From Jeotgalibaca ciconiae (lineage in GTDB: Bacteria > Bacillota > Bacilli > Lactobacillales > Aerococcaceae), in NCBI RefSeq assembly GCF_003955755.1, contig NZ_CP034465.1:372001-436000 (forward strand): a stretch of DNA of 64,000 nt, written 5' to 3'. Both the position numbers and the translations under genes were made by a program. The notes under the pieces were generated by a model. That model made no database searches. It had not been told where the DNA came from and saw only the letters and a list, made by a program, of their open reading frames with translations. Below, in pieces: positions 25,751-36,908 of this stretch. Every line of letters begins with the position of its first letter. Position 1 is the first letter of the stretch.

Positions 25751-27567
25751 TCACTCTTATCCAAAAGAAATGTTTTGTCCATCCCTTGATAACGAAGCTC
25801 TAACGAATCCCCATTCAGTTCTATTTGTGGGATTTCAGTAGAACCATCCAAGACAGTTCCGCCTACTAAACTAATAAGTCGATGATTGCCTACTTCTAAT
25901 TCAACCTCTAAACTAGGATAGGTATTCCGGTTAAAGTAAAGATTTGTGTTTGGTTCCGGCGTTTGAATTACCGCCTTTGAATAACCTTCTATCGAAAACA
26001 TACTGGATGTTCCAACTCGAGATTGATATTGAACGCCACTGACAGACTCAGTAATTCGATCATTATCCTCAATCGGCACGGAAAAACCACCTTCAACAGC
26101 ATGTAGTTTTCTTTCGTTTTGAATATCGTGAATCCGAATGTGCCAATCCACAATAGGAATAATGGTTGTTTTAATACGAACATTTTTCCAAGGATGCCAA
26201 ACACTTACTACATAGTCATCATGGATTTCATATTCATCGGTAATCAATTTGCTTCGATAATAAGTATCTTCTTCTGACAAGGCTAAACAATTGTCAAAGC
26301 CACCTTGTTTATAATAAATCGAGCCTTTTGACACGCTTACCCCAAAAGTTGTGGAATAGACGAACTTACTATATTTCGCATCTATATGAGCTTGCTTTTG
26401 TTCCAATTGTCCCGCTACATACGCTTGCAACTGGTCCTCACTCTGAGAAATCAACATTCTTGCTTCTGGAATAGCCTTTTGTTTTTCTTTAAAATTGATC
26501 GGCAAACTTTCCGACTCCCAAAACGGATGTTTATCAGGTACAGCTAATAATAAAAATGATTTCAATGACCAGTATGGTGAACCCGGAGCATTATATCCTT
26601 CTGCCATCACTAGGTTTGGATAATGGTAACCGATGGTAAGAATTCCATCTCGGCTAAAAATATCTTTTTTCATCCACTGTTGCATATTCCGACTGATAAT
26701 ACCTTTTATTTCGCCCCACGGTAAAGCTTCAACATCCGCAAATACCAAAGCTGTCCAAAAAGCACATTGGGAGAAACGATAAGATAAACTTCTTCCAAAA
26801 GGAACTGCCTCTCCCTTTTCATCAAACCAATATTTAAATGTTTGTGCGAAGGTAATCGCTCGTTCTTTCATAACCGATGATCGTAAAGGATCGTCTTTTT
26901 TCATAAACTTATAATAAATCAAACTATAATAATGAATAGCAAACGAAATATAATAGTCCATCTGTGAAGGATTTTCATCGTAGTACCAACCGTTACCGAT
27001 GTAGCAACCGTCGATAATGTCTAAATCCTTGCTTACGCGTTCTTCGTCCCATTCTCTTCCACAGTTCTTCATGGCAATATTTACTAAAACCCTGAAAAAC
27101 AGCCAGTTGCTCAAAGGAATTTCGTGGTGATTAATTTGAATTAACCAATTAAATAAATGATCTTGCTCTTCCTGGCTGAATCGATCCCACGTTTTTTCTT
27201 TTGCTAATAATAGCGTATTGGCCAGAGAAGCCATTTCTACTAGACGCTGGTCATAATCATGCGTTTGTCCCCAATATTCTGGACTTGACGGATTTGTTCC
27301 AGCCTTAATTCCTTCTAAATACTCATACTCCAGTTCATCATGCCCGTCCTCGACTAAATAAGGACCTAGAGCCCATAACGGCCGCAAAAATGCTTCTATC
27401 TGACGAACATCTTCAGAATAAACTGATCCGCTTCCTCCCAGATTTAAACGGCCTTTTCTACTTTTTTGATACAGTGGTAAAATAGGATTCATAATTTCTA
27501 AAAATGCTTTTTTAAAATCTCCCTTTTTCTCAAAAGGAATATCAGGTAATATTGATAAAGAAGACAT
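25747..27567 (-). CDS. DUF2264 protein, putative polysaccharide-degrading enzyme
   Basis: A 606-aa cytoplasmic protein matching DUF2264: an N-terminal helical domain with RPLWALGPYL, YWGQTHDYDQRLVEMASLA, LSNWLFFRVLVN and GRSLSYRFSQCAFWTAL, and a beta-rich C-terminal half. Helical toroid plus beta-sandwich is the layout of several polysaccharide lyases, which suggests a lyase or hydrolase, but no activity can be assigned from sequence. It is the first gene of the uronide operon, with GGTGG before the ATG, and overlaps the heparinase-like gene (ATGA). Confidence 0.75.
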   Translation of the reverse strand: MSSLSILPDIPFEKKGDFKKAFLEIMNPILPLYQKSRKGRLNLGGSGSVYSEDVRQIEAFLRPLWALGPYLVEDGHDELEYEYLEGIKAGTNPSSPEYWGQTHDYDQRLVEMASLANTLLLAKEKTWDRFSQEEQDHLFNWLIQINHHEIPLSNWLFFRVLVNIAMKNCGREWDEERVSKDLDIIDGCYIGNGWYYDENPSQMDYYISFAIHYYSLIYYKFMKKDDPLRSSVMKERAITFAQTFKYWFDEKGEAVPFGRSLSYRFSQCAFWTALVFADVEALPWGEIKGIISRNMQQWMKKDIFSRDGILTIGYHYPNLVMAEGYNAPGSPYWSLKSFLLLAVPDKHPFWESESLPINFKEKQKAIPEARMLISQSEDQLQAYVAGQLEQKQAHIDAKYSKFVYSTTFGVSVSKGSIYYKQGGFDNCLALSEEDTYYRSKLITDEYEIHDDYVVSVWHPWKNVRIKTTIIPIVDWHIRIHDIQNERKLHAVEGGFSVPIEDNDRITESVSGVQYQSRVGTSSMFSIEGYSKAVIQTPEPNTNLYFNRNTYPSLEVELEVGNHRLISLVGGTVLDGSTEIPQIELNGDSLELRYQGMDKTFLLDKSE

Positions 27568-27589
27568 AATTAACCACCTTGCTTTTTTT

Positions 27590-27726
27590 AGTGAAATAAT
27601 TATTTTTTTACTAGCTCAAATCTAGATAAAAGCTTTATCTGTATTTGAAGCCGCTTTCTTTAGAGTTATTTTATAACATATTTAAAGGAATTGCAACACT
27701 TTCAGTAAAATAATTTGATTTTTACT
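27590..27726. promoter_or_regulatory. Paired 23-bp candidate operators between DUF2264 gene and lacI-type gene
   Basis: Two 23-bp near-palindromes occupy 27590-27612 and 27704-27726. Both follow AGTRAAATAATT...TTTTTACT, agree at about 19 of 23 positions, and each is followed by AG. One lies close to the DUF2264 start, the other close to the regulator gene, 114 bases apart. This is a plausible arrangement for a LacI-type repressor controlling both directions, possibly by looping. Confidence 0.55.
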
Positions 27727-27777
27727 AGTTTTTTCACTAAAATAGATGCAGAAGGATACGAAAGAGGAAGTGCTAGA

Positions 27778-28797
27778 ATGGCCACTATTAAAGATATCGC
27801 AAAAAAAACAAACTTATCAATTACTACTGTTTCACGTGTTTTAAATTATGATCCAACATTATCTGTTACACATGCAACAAAACAGAAAGTATTCGAAACA
27901 GCAGAAAAGTTGAACTATACAAAACATATTAATAAAAAACAAAAACGAGATGAACATTTGACAAATATCGCTATTATTCAATGGTTGGATTTAAAAGAAG
28001 AAATAGAAGATATTTATTATATGTCTATTCGAATAGGAGTAGAAAGAAGAGCAGCAGAATTGGGTTTTAATTTGCTAAAAATGACAACTGAGGAAAATGG
28101 CTTACCAGATGATATCGAAGGAATCTTAGCAATCGGAAAATTTGATCAAAATGCTGTAGACGAAATAGCTAAACTAAATAAAAATGTTGTTTTTATCGGA
28201 ACCAACTATCCTTTAAATGGCTTCGATACAATTAACGGCGATTTTTCTCAAGCTTCAGAAATTGCCCTCTCCTATCTTATTAAACAAGGACATAAGAAAA
28301 TAGGTTTCATTGGCGCCGAAGATGAAAAAAACTTGCATGGTTACCGTGCGTATAAGTCTCCTTCTATCTATACTTTTATTGATTATTTAAGCTCACGTGA
28401 TTTATTCGACGAGTCTCTATTCTTTTTTGAAAATACTTCAGAACCCAATATTCAAGTTGGTTACAAGTTGATGAAAAAAGCTCTTGATACTTTACAAAAC
28501 AATTTACCTAGCGCGTTTTTTGTAGTAAATGACGCGATGGCTTTGGGTTGTTTAAATGCGCTTCGCGAGAATAATATAACTGTACCAGACGATATCAGTC
28601 TGATTAGTATCAATGATTTATCAGTTTCTCAATTTTTAACACCTGCTTTAACGACCGTTAAAGTTTTCACGGAAGAAATGGGAGAAGTTGGCATTAATAC
28701 ACTTAAAGAAAGAATTGAAGCAGACAATTCGATTGAAAAAAGAATTATCCTAGGTACAAAGCTGATAGAAAGAGACACAGTAAAAAAAATTAATTAG
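27778..28797 (+). CDS. LacI-family transcriptional regulator
   Basis: A 339-aa repressor with the N-terminal LacI helix-turn-helix (MATIKDIAKKTNLSITTVSRVLN) and hinge, then a periplasmic-binding-protein-like effector domain. The start at 27778 is chosen because GAGGA precedes it and because LacI proteins begin with this motif; an earlier in-frame codon at 27715 would add 21 unrelated residues. The effector region with KQGHKKIGFIG, FFVVNDAMALGCLNAL and DISLISINDL resembles GalR/EbgR-type sugar sensors. It is divergent from the uronide operon and most likely controls it. The inducer is unknown. Confidence 0.88.
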   Translation: MATIKDIAKKTNLSITTVSRVLNYDPTLSVTHATKQKVFETAEKLNYTKHINKKQKRDEHLTNIAIIQWLDLKEEIEDIYYMSIRIGVERRAAELGFNLLKMTTEENGLPDDIEGILAIGKFDQNAVDEIAKLNKNVVFIGTNYPLNGFDTINGDFSQASEIALSYLIKQGHKKIGFIGAEDEKNLHGYRAYKSPSIYTFIDYLSSRDLFDESLFFFENTSEPNIQVGYKLMKKALDTLQNNLPSAFFVVNDAMALGCLNALRENNITVPDDISLISINDLSVSQFLTPALTTVKVFTEEMGEVGINTLKERIEADNSIEKRIILGTKLIERDTVKKIN

Positions 28798-28850
28798 AAA
28801 CTATTAGAAATGGCGTGACAGAAATTCAAGAAATCGTACTCAATAGTTAT

Positions 28851-28884
28851 AAACAGTATTCCTTTGCAGAAATGCTGTTTTTTT
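28851..28884 (+). terminator. Rho-independent terminator of the lacI-type gene
   Basis: AAACAGTATT (28851-28860) pairs imperfectly with AATGCTGTTT and is followed by TTTT. Confidence 0.7.
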
Positions 28885-28997
28885 ACGTCTATTTTTATAT
28901 AAAACAATAACTTTTTATTGTAAATCGATAAATTAGGTGGTACTATTTAATCAGTTTAAAAATAGTATTTTGAAAATAAATGAACTAGAGGTATCTT

Positions 28998-29570
28998 ATG
29001 GACGACGCTCAAGTATTTTTGTTACTTACTGATACAGGAAGTTTGCTAACACAAACCATTAAATTATTCACAAAAAAGAAGTACAATCATTGTTCATTAG
29101 CTCTTGATTCGGACTTAGAGAATACCTATAGCTTTGGCAGAAAAAAAATTAATAATCCATTTATTGGAGGTTTTGTTAAAGAGGATACTTTGTCTCCTTT
29201 CTTTCTTCACTCACATTGTGCCATTTATTCTTTGACCGTCTCGCAAAAAGAAAAAAGAGAATTGGAAATTTTTATTGAATCTATGGAAAGAGATGAACAT
29301 CTTTTTCACTATAATTTTTTAGGCCTGATTACTGCTTTCCTTGAAATAGAATGGAGTCGATCAAATTATTATTTTTGTTCCCAATTTGTTGCTACAATAA
29401 TGAAAAATGCTGGGATTTTCTATCCCAAAAAAGCTCTTTCTTTGGTTACTCCAACTGATATTTTAAGCGGCTTACCTTTTGAATTGATTTACGAAGGACG
29501 ATTGATTGATTATCATCAAAGCTTTTGTTCTCACTCAAGCTGGGAACTCACCCCATCTATATTAGATTAA
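28998..29570 (+). CDS. YiiX-like papain-fold cysteine hydrolase
   Basis: A 190-aa protein resembling the permuted NlpC/P60 (YiiX/YebB) superfamily, in which the catalytic His comes before the Cys. His31 in YNHCSLALD and Cys127 in YYFCSQFVATIM fit this order and the usual context (a strand with His, then a helix starting with Cys). There is no signal peptide or membrane segment. Substrates of this family are amide bonds in lipids, peptides or peptidoglycan fragments. It is followed 13 bases later by the DUF2975 gene and may be in one transcript with it. Confidence 0.65.
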   Translation: MDDAQVFLLLTDTGSLLTQTIKLFTKKKYNHCSLALDSDLENTYSFGRKKINNPFIGGFVKEDTLSPFFLHSHCAIYSLTVSQKEKRELEIFIESMERDEHLFHYNFLGLITAFLEIEWSRSNYYFCSQFVATIMKNAGIFYPKKALSLVTPTDILSGLPFELIYEGRLIDYHQSFCSHSSWELTPSILD

Positions 29571-29583
29571 CGAGGTGTTATGT

Positions 29584-30072
29584 ATGTTAATAAAGAAAAG
29601 CTCTACTCTCTTCTTAAAAACAGTCATTTTTCTCATGGGTTTCGTTGTTATCACCTTAGGTTTGATTGGCTTACCTTTTGTAGGGGAATTTATAACAAAG
29701 CAAAATCATATATGGGGATATGCCCATGTACCCTTATTTTTAGGCATGTATATCTCTATGATCCCTTTCTTTTTCGCTCTTTATCAAACCTTTAAATTAT
29801 TAAGCTACATCGATAAAAATCATGCCTTTTCCAAATTGTCTGTTCAGACATTGAATAAAATTAAATACTCAGCGTTTATTTTCAGCGTGTTATATCTACT
29901 AATGATGCCTTTTTTCTATCTTATCGGGGAAACAGATGATGCCCCCGGAGTTATTCTAATCGGATTAATCCTGATTTTCGCTTCCTTGGTCCTCGGTGTT
30001 TTTGCAGCTGTTTTAGAAAGATTACTACAAGATGCTTTAGAAATAAAAACCGAGAATGATCTAACAGTTTAG
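29584..30072 (+). CDS. DUF2975 membrane protein
   Basis: A 162-aa integral membrane protein with four predicted helices (roughly 12-35, 48-70, 95-118, 125-148), matching DUF2975 (YoaS type). Function unknown. The family is nearly always encoded with a small Cro/CI-type regulator, as here. The ATG at 29584 is the start: GAGGTG lies seven bases upstream, and the GTG at 29575 overlaps that site. Confidence 0.8.
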   Translation: MLIKKSSTLFLKTVIFLMGFVVITLGLIGLPFVGEFITKQNHIWGYAHVPLFLGMYISMIPFFFALYQTFKLLSYIDKNHAFSKLSVQTLNKIKYSAFIFSVLYLLMMPFFYLIGETDDAPGVILIGLILIFASLVLGVFAAVLERLLQDALEIKTENDLTV

Positions 30073-30082
30073 GAGGGATCGA

Positions 30083-30286
30083 ATGGCAATTATAATAAAT
30101 ATTGATGTTATGCTCGCAAAAAGAAAAATGAGCGTAACGGAACTTTCCGAAAAAGTTGGAATCACAATGGCTAATCTCTCCATATTAAAAAACGGTAAAG
30201 CAAAAGCAATCCGCTTGGCAACTTTAGATGCTATTTGTAAAGCTCTAGAATGCCAACCCGGTGATATACTTGAATACAGAAATTAA
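30083..30286 (+). CDS. Small XRE/Cro-CI family regulator (YozG type)
   Basis: A 67-aa DNA-binding protein consisting of one helix-turn-helix (VTELSEKVGITMANLSILKNGKAKAIRLATLDAICKALECQPGDILEY), the usual partner of DUF2975 proteins. It starts 10 bases after that gene with AGGAGGG upstream. Probably regulates its own operon. Confidence 0.9.
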   Translation: MAIIINIDVMLAKRKMSVTELSEKVGITMANLSILKNGKAKAIRLATLDAICKALECQPGDILEYRN

Positions 30287-30287
30287 A

Positions 30288-30329
30288 AAAAAGACTAAAA
30301 AGTTGTTTGAGCAACTTTTTAGTCTTTTT
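30288..30329. terminator. Bidirectional rho-independent terminator
   Basis: A perfect 18-bp stem (30288-30305 with 30312-30329) with loop TTTGAG separates the convergent XRE and TspO-related genes. Confidence 0.9.
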
Positions 30330-30342
30330 CTATTTCTGAATT

Positions 30343-31152
30343 TCATTTGAATCGTTCGAACCGTCTCTTATAAATAAGAAAAAGGGCAGCTACTATTGTT
30401 AAGGCAATACTTATATATAAGGTTACGATAACATTGCCATATTGTCCGTTCCAACCGCTAGAAGCTTGGTGCTTTATCAAAATCCCTATATATCCCCAGA
30501 GAATGACCGCTCCATATGCAAGATCTTTATTTCGAAACATGGTAATCATTCCGATTGCAACTCCTACAAGCAAAATCATTACCGTCCAGATGTCTTCAGA
30601 AAGTCCAAATCCATTCCAATTCCACGATACCAACATAGTAGTAATATTAGCGATTGTCGCAATCGTTATCCAGCCAAAATAAATACTAAAAGGAAGTTTC
30701 AAGAAAATCCAATCTCTTACAGTCAATTCTTTCGAAGTTAATTTTCTTGAGACCACGATTAAACTCACTAAAATAATCAGCATAAAAACAGTTGAAAGAC
30801 CTATCAAGTCATAATGCCAAGTAAATAACCATACTGCATTGGCAATGGAAGAAATGATAAATGGGATCCTTACAAACTGAAGGAGTTCTTCCATTAATCT
30901 AATACTCTCTTCTCTCTTTTGAAACAGCCCCCACTGATAAAGGACAAAACCTAGTAACAATAAGTAAATGACACCCCAAATGGAAAAAGTGAGACCAGTT
31001 GGCGCAAAAAGATTTTTATAGGTGTCGGAAACTTCTCCCGTTTGAATTCCATTGATGGGTAGTATGTTTGCCAAAGCATTTACAGCTATCATCGCAAGAT
31101 AAGAAATTGTAACTGTAATTTTCATCCATAAAGATTTTCTACTTGTATCCAT
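30343..31152 (-). CDS. TspO/MBR-related tryptophan-rich membrane protein
   Basis: A 269-aa membrane protein with about eight hydrophobic helices, larger than the 150-180 aa TspO proteins but of the related tryptophan-rich type. Diagnostic features are LPINGIQTGEVSDTYKNLFAPTGLTFSIWGVIYLLL near the N-terminus and FGWITIATIANITTMLVSWNWNG. The function of this longer branch is unknown; it is sometimes mislabelled as a lantibiotic transporter subunit. AGGAGG precedes the ATG. Monocistronic. Confidence 0.75.
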   Translation of the reverse strand: MDTSRKSLWMKITVTISYLAMIAVNALANILPINGIQTGEVSDTYKNLFAPTGLTFSIWGVIYLLLLGFVLYQWGLFQKREESIRLMEELLQFVRIPFIISSIANAVWLFTWHYDLIGLSTVFMLIILVSLIVVSRKLTSKELTVRDWIFLKLPFSIYFGWITIATIANITTMLVSWNWNGFGLSEDIWTVMILLVGVAIGMITMFRNKDLAYGAVILWGYIGILIKHQASSGWNGQYGNVIVTLYISIALTIVAALFLIYKRRFERFK

Positions 31153-31338
31153 AAACTTTCCTCCTGTTCTACTTTGTTAGGAAAACGTTGTCTCCTACAC
31201 AAATTATAAAGTTATACCAATCTAAACGCCAATAAAGCTACTTTTTTAAAAAGATAGTCCCGTGAAACTTCTATTAGCATTTTTAATGCATAGTAACTTT
31301 ATACAAAAATAAGACATCAGAAAAAATAGAGGCTGTGT

Positions 31339-33984
31339 TTATTTTACTAGTAAGAAATACTCCTTCTTCGAGATATGGTTTGATGCGTAAACAGTTAGCT
31401 TGTACCTTTTCGTTTTATCCAGCTTACGGCTTTGTGTGTCATCGATCAAAGTGTCATTTAAATAAACTAATCCGTTTTCATCGGCTGTTTCAAATTTTAC
31501 TTCAGCATAATCTCGATCTGTTGTAATTATATATTCCCCTTCAGGATCACTTGTTTGCTGATATGCTCCATTCAGCACTTCAATATTTTTTAATTCAGCT
31601 TGAGAACTAAAATCAATATCTTTTAAAAACTTGATGCCAAATAAACGCGGACTCTCTTCTTGTCCTTTGAAAGTCAACTTAATAAATCTTTTTTTAAAGT
31701 CAGCTTTGTCTAAGTCAATGCGTTTTGTAATAAAGCCTTCTTCCGCAAAGGTGTCGACTGTGATCGTATATTGTTTCTGTTCGTTAATCTGTAATAACAA
31801 TTGTTTGCCAACATCTTCTGAATGGAATTTCAAATCTAAATAAATGTTTTCTTTTTCTGGCGTGATTTTAAATTCATAGCTAAACCAACCTTCTTTTTCA
31901 GCTTGGCGGTACCGTTGCCCAGAAAAATTACCCACATGGCTTCTTTCATACTGCAGTTTTTTCGCGTACTCGCTGTTATTCTCATCAAAGTTATGTAGTT
32001 CTTCATAGACTAATGACTGCTGGCGCAATAATTCTTTTTTCTCCTTGATTGTGTCTTGTGCTTCTTGAGAATCTTTCTCTAGTAGTTTGAAGTAAATCCC
32101 GTAACGTTCATCATGCATTTCGTAATATGGGGTAAGGATAATCTCTTCTTCGATTTCCTTTACTTTGAAAGCTAGTAGTTTATTTGGAAGTGTTTGCAAT
32201 TCAAGATGATCGATAAAGTCTTCTCGCCAATCCGGATTGTTGATTGTCAAAGTATCTGCTAATAATCGATTTTTAGTTCCAACACGTACCAAAATACCAT
32301 TTGGATTATCTTCTTCAATACCTTCCGATCCTAGCCCGCCCGCCAAAACGTACGGCCCATGGGTGAAGGCCACATAGTTCGGATTATCTGGTGCCGATAC
32401 CAGCTTTGGTGTCGCTTGTAAGTATAAATCTATTCTCATATTTTCACTCAGCGGCATGGATAAGTAAGCAAAACCACTTTCTATCTTTGTATCTATCAAC
32501 TGGCCATCGATTTTAATCTCTGCTGTTTGTACCCAGCTTGGGATTCGCAACGCAAGTTGTAAAGGATGAGTCGTGATTCCCGGTTGCAAGGCTTGTACAC
32601 GAAGCGTCGTATGAGTATGTGCACGATCTGTTTCCTGGTCAATTACTAAATTATTTTTTGTTAGTTTCAATCTATTTGAGAAATAAAGGTTCACGAAAAT
32701 TCGCTCTTCTTTCTCAAAATAATAGGTGTCTGCTAACTTCGAAAAACTTTCAATTCCGGTTCCTGTACAACACCAAAACTCATCATAAGGGCGGTTGTAT
32801 ACTTTATTATATCCTGCTCCCATTGGCTGAAAGTACATCATCATACCTGTTTCAGGATGTTGTGAAGCCAGAATCGCATTGATATATGTTTTTTCATAGT
32901 AATCTAAGTATTTTTCTTCACCCGTCAACAAGTACAAATTACGAGTCAGCTTCAGCATATTATGCGTATTACAAGTCTCACAAGTACAATCCCCATTACG
33001 GATTTCAGCATCATGGTATAGCTCATTTGCCTCATGGAAATGCTCGCTCTGGCTATTTCCTCCTGTGCAATATGTATGTCCGCTGATCGTAATGTCCCAA
33101 AAATTTTCTGCTGCTTCTAAATAAAGAGGTAAACGTTCCTTTTCTTCATCTGATAGATATTCTGGCTGATTCTTTAAGACTGTATACCGTTTCAAAGCGC
33201 CAATAAATTTGGGAATCATCGTATTTGCATGCTTGCCTGCCAACACATCATTTCCTGCAACCAGCTGTTCAAACAGATCATCCTCATCAAAATAAGTTGC
33301 TGCTATCATGTGCTCTTTTTTATGAGTGATTTCGAATAAATCATACAACGCATCATTCATTCCGCCATATTCAATTTGTAACATGCGATTCTTATCAGCT
33401 AATTGAATCATACGCTTATAAATATAGTCACCAAATTCATCCGCGATTTTCAAAGCTTTCTGACTTGTCCCTGAATCAGTTTCTAACAAAGCTTTGTGAA
33501 TGTCTAAAAGTCCAGCTAAAATTTTGTGCAAATTATACCATGGTACTAACACATTTTCTTTTTCACTAGCTGGAATTTCTTTGCCTTCTACTTCATCTAG
33601 AGCAGCTTCTCGGAAAGCAGAAATATAACCCCTGCTTTCTGGATATTCCTCTCCATAATAAGTCTGTGCTGCATCCAAGCCAGCAACTGCATTTTGCATT
33701 TGTTTTAATAATTTTTCTTTTTGATTTTGTTTTTTTTCTGCGTGATATGCTAGTGCACATGCGGATAAAAAGTGTCCAAAAAAGTGCCCGCGAAAATTAA
33801 TGGCATCGCTGCGTTCCCAGCCATCATAACCCTTCTCAGTCAAAGGTTTTAAACCCGCTACTTTGTAAACTTCGAATAAGAAACGGTTTGCATCTAATTT
33901 TAACAAATATTCCACTACATTATTTTGTGCACGCTTTACATAAGGATCGGTAATTTTAATCAAACTTGTATCAATAGGTTTCAA
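31339..33984 (-). CDS. GH127 beta-L-arabinofuranosidase
   Basis: An 881-aa cytoplasmic enzyme of GH127 (formerly DUF1680), releasing L-arabinose from beta-linked arabinofuranosides. The zinc-thiolate site known from Bifidobacterium HypBA1 is present: Glu336 and Cys338 in CETCNTHN, and Cys405-Cys406 in EFWCCTGTG, the first or second of which is the nucleophile. After the (alpha/alpha)6 barrel and beta-sandwich (to about 640) there is a charged linker and extra C-terminal domains (about 660-881) of DUF4986/Ig-like type, making it longer than HypBA1. The start is TTG with AGGAGAG seven bases upstream; no ATG fits. It has its own transcription unit. Confidence 0.88.
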   Translation of the reverse strand: MKPIDTSLIKITDPYVKRAQNNVVEYLLKLDANRFLFEVYKVAGLKPLTEKGYDGWERSDAINFRGHFFGHFLSACALAYHAEKKQNQKEKLLKQMQNAVAGLDAAQTYYGEEYPESRGYISAFREAALDEVEGKEIPASEKENVLVPWYNLHKILAGLLDIHKALLETDSGTSQKALKIADEFGDYIYKRMIQLADKNRMLQIEYGGMNDALYDLFEITHKKEHMIAATYFDEDDLFEQLVAGNDVLAGKHANTMIPKFIGALKRYTVLKNQPEYLSDEEKERLPLYLEAAENFWDITISGHTYCTGGNSQSEHFHEANELYHDAEIRNGDCTCETCNTHNMLKLTRNLYLLTGEEKYLDYYEKTYINAILASQHPETGMMMYFQPMGAGYNKVYNRPYDEFWCCTGTGIESFSKLADTYYFEKEERIFVNLYFSNRLKLTKNNLVIDQETDRAHTHTTLRVQALQPGITTHPLQLALRIPSWVQTAEIKIDGQLIDTKIESGFAYLSMPLSENMRIDLYLQATPKLVSAPDNPNYVAFTHGPYVLAGGLGSEGIEEDNPNGILVRVGTKNRLLADTLTINNPDWREDFIDHLELQTLPNKLLAFKVKEIEEEIILTPYYEMHDERYGIYFKLLEKDSQEAQDTIKEKKELLRQQSLVYEELHNFDENNSEYAKKLQYERSHVGNFSGQRYRQAEKEGWFSYEFKITPEKENIYLDLKFHSEDVGKQLLLQINEQKQYTITVDTFAEEGFITKRIDLDKADFKKRFIKLTFKGQEESPRLFGIKFLKDIDFSSQAELKNIEVLNGAYQQTSDPEGEYIITTDRDYAEVKFETADENGLVYLNDTLIDDTQSRKLDKTKRYKLTVYASNHISKKEYFLLVK

Positions 33985-34242
33985 ATGAATTCTCTCCTAG
34001 AATTAAAATATTGTCCTTTTAGATGAGTAAAAAGAACATGAATCACTGATTCGAGTTTTTTCTTATGATATTCCTTTCCTAATTTTTATTCAGTGGTAAA
34101 CTTTCATGCTCCCACTGGATGAGAATAGAGACTAATTTCGTCTAGTGAAAACAATATGACTATTCAGTAGATGAAATGAGAGATAGACTTAAACTACTAG
34201 GCATCAATATTATAGGAAAATAACTTATACTAGCTACAAAAA
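33985..34242. promoter_or_regulatory. Intergenic region upstream of GH127 with inverted repeat
   Basis: No gene is seen in these 258 bases. The clearest structure is CAGTGG (34091-34096) mirrored by CCACTG (34112-34117), a 27-base inverted repeat about 110 bases before the GH127 start that could be an operator. The AraC-type direct repeat found upstream of the regulator gene is not present here. No convincing promoter was identified. Confidence 0.3.
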
Positions 34243-34279
34243 AGACTGGATTTTTGCTTAGAATAACAAAATCCAGTCT
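34243..34279 (-). terminator. Rho-independent terminator of the GH43-GH51 operon
   Basis: AGACTGGATTTT (34243-34254) pairs with AAAATCCAGTCT (34268-34279); on the minus strand a TTTTTT run follows. It separates GH51 from the downstream GH127 gene. Confidence 0.85.
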
Positions 34280-34289
34280 CTTCTTAAAG

Positions 34290-36748
<2,459 letters not shown>

Positions 36749-36811
36749 TTTGTTCCCACCTTTTCATTTGTTATCGCTATCATAACTGAATTGTACTTAG
36801 AAAAGAATACT

Positions 36812-36855
36812 ATTTCTTCCGAAGTTCTTGACATTTCTTCCGGTAACTTTATACT
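36812..36855. promoter_or_regulatory. Divergent promoter with AraC-type direct repeats
   Basis: For the regulator gene, TTGACA (36828-36833) and TATACT (36850-36855) are 16 bases apart. ATTTCTTCCG occurs twice in direct orientation (36812-36821, 36833-36842) with a 21-base start-to-start distance, two helical turns. In the other direction, a TATGAT (36784-36779) lies 27 bases from the nearer repeat and lacks a good -35, as expected for an activator-dependent promoter of the GH43-GH51 operon. Confidence 0.6.
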
Positions 36856-36908
36856 CAAGAAAAGTACCGAACAAAAATAACGGGCTTTCAAAAAATGGGA
36901 GGTTTACT

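Noticed and set aside
27690-27703. Possible cre site upstream of the LacI-type gene (TGAAAGTGTTGCAA on the minus strand)
   Set aside because: Three mismatches to the cre consensus, including one in the central CG, are too many to call it.
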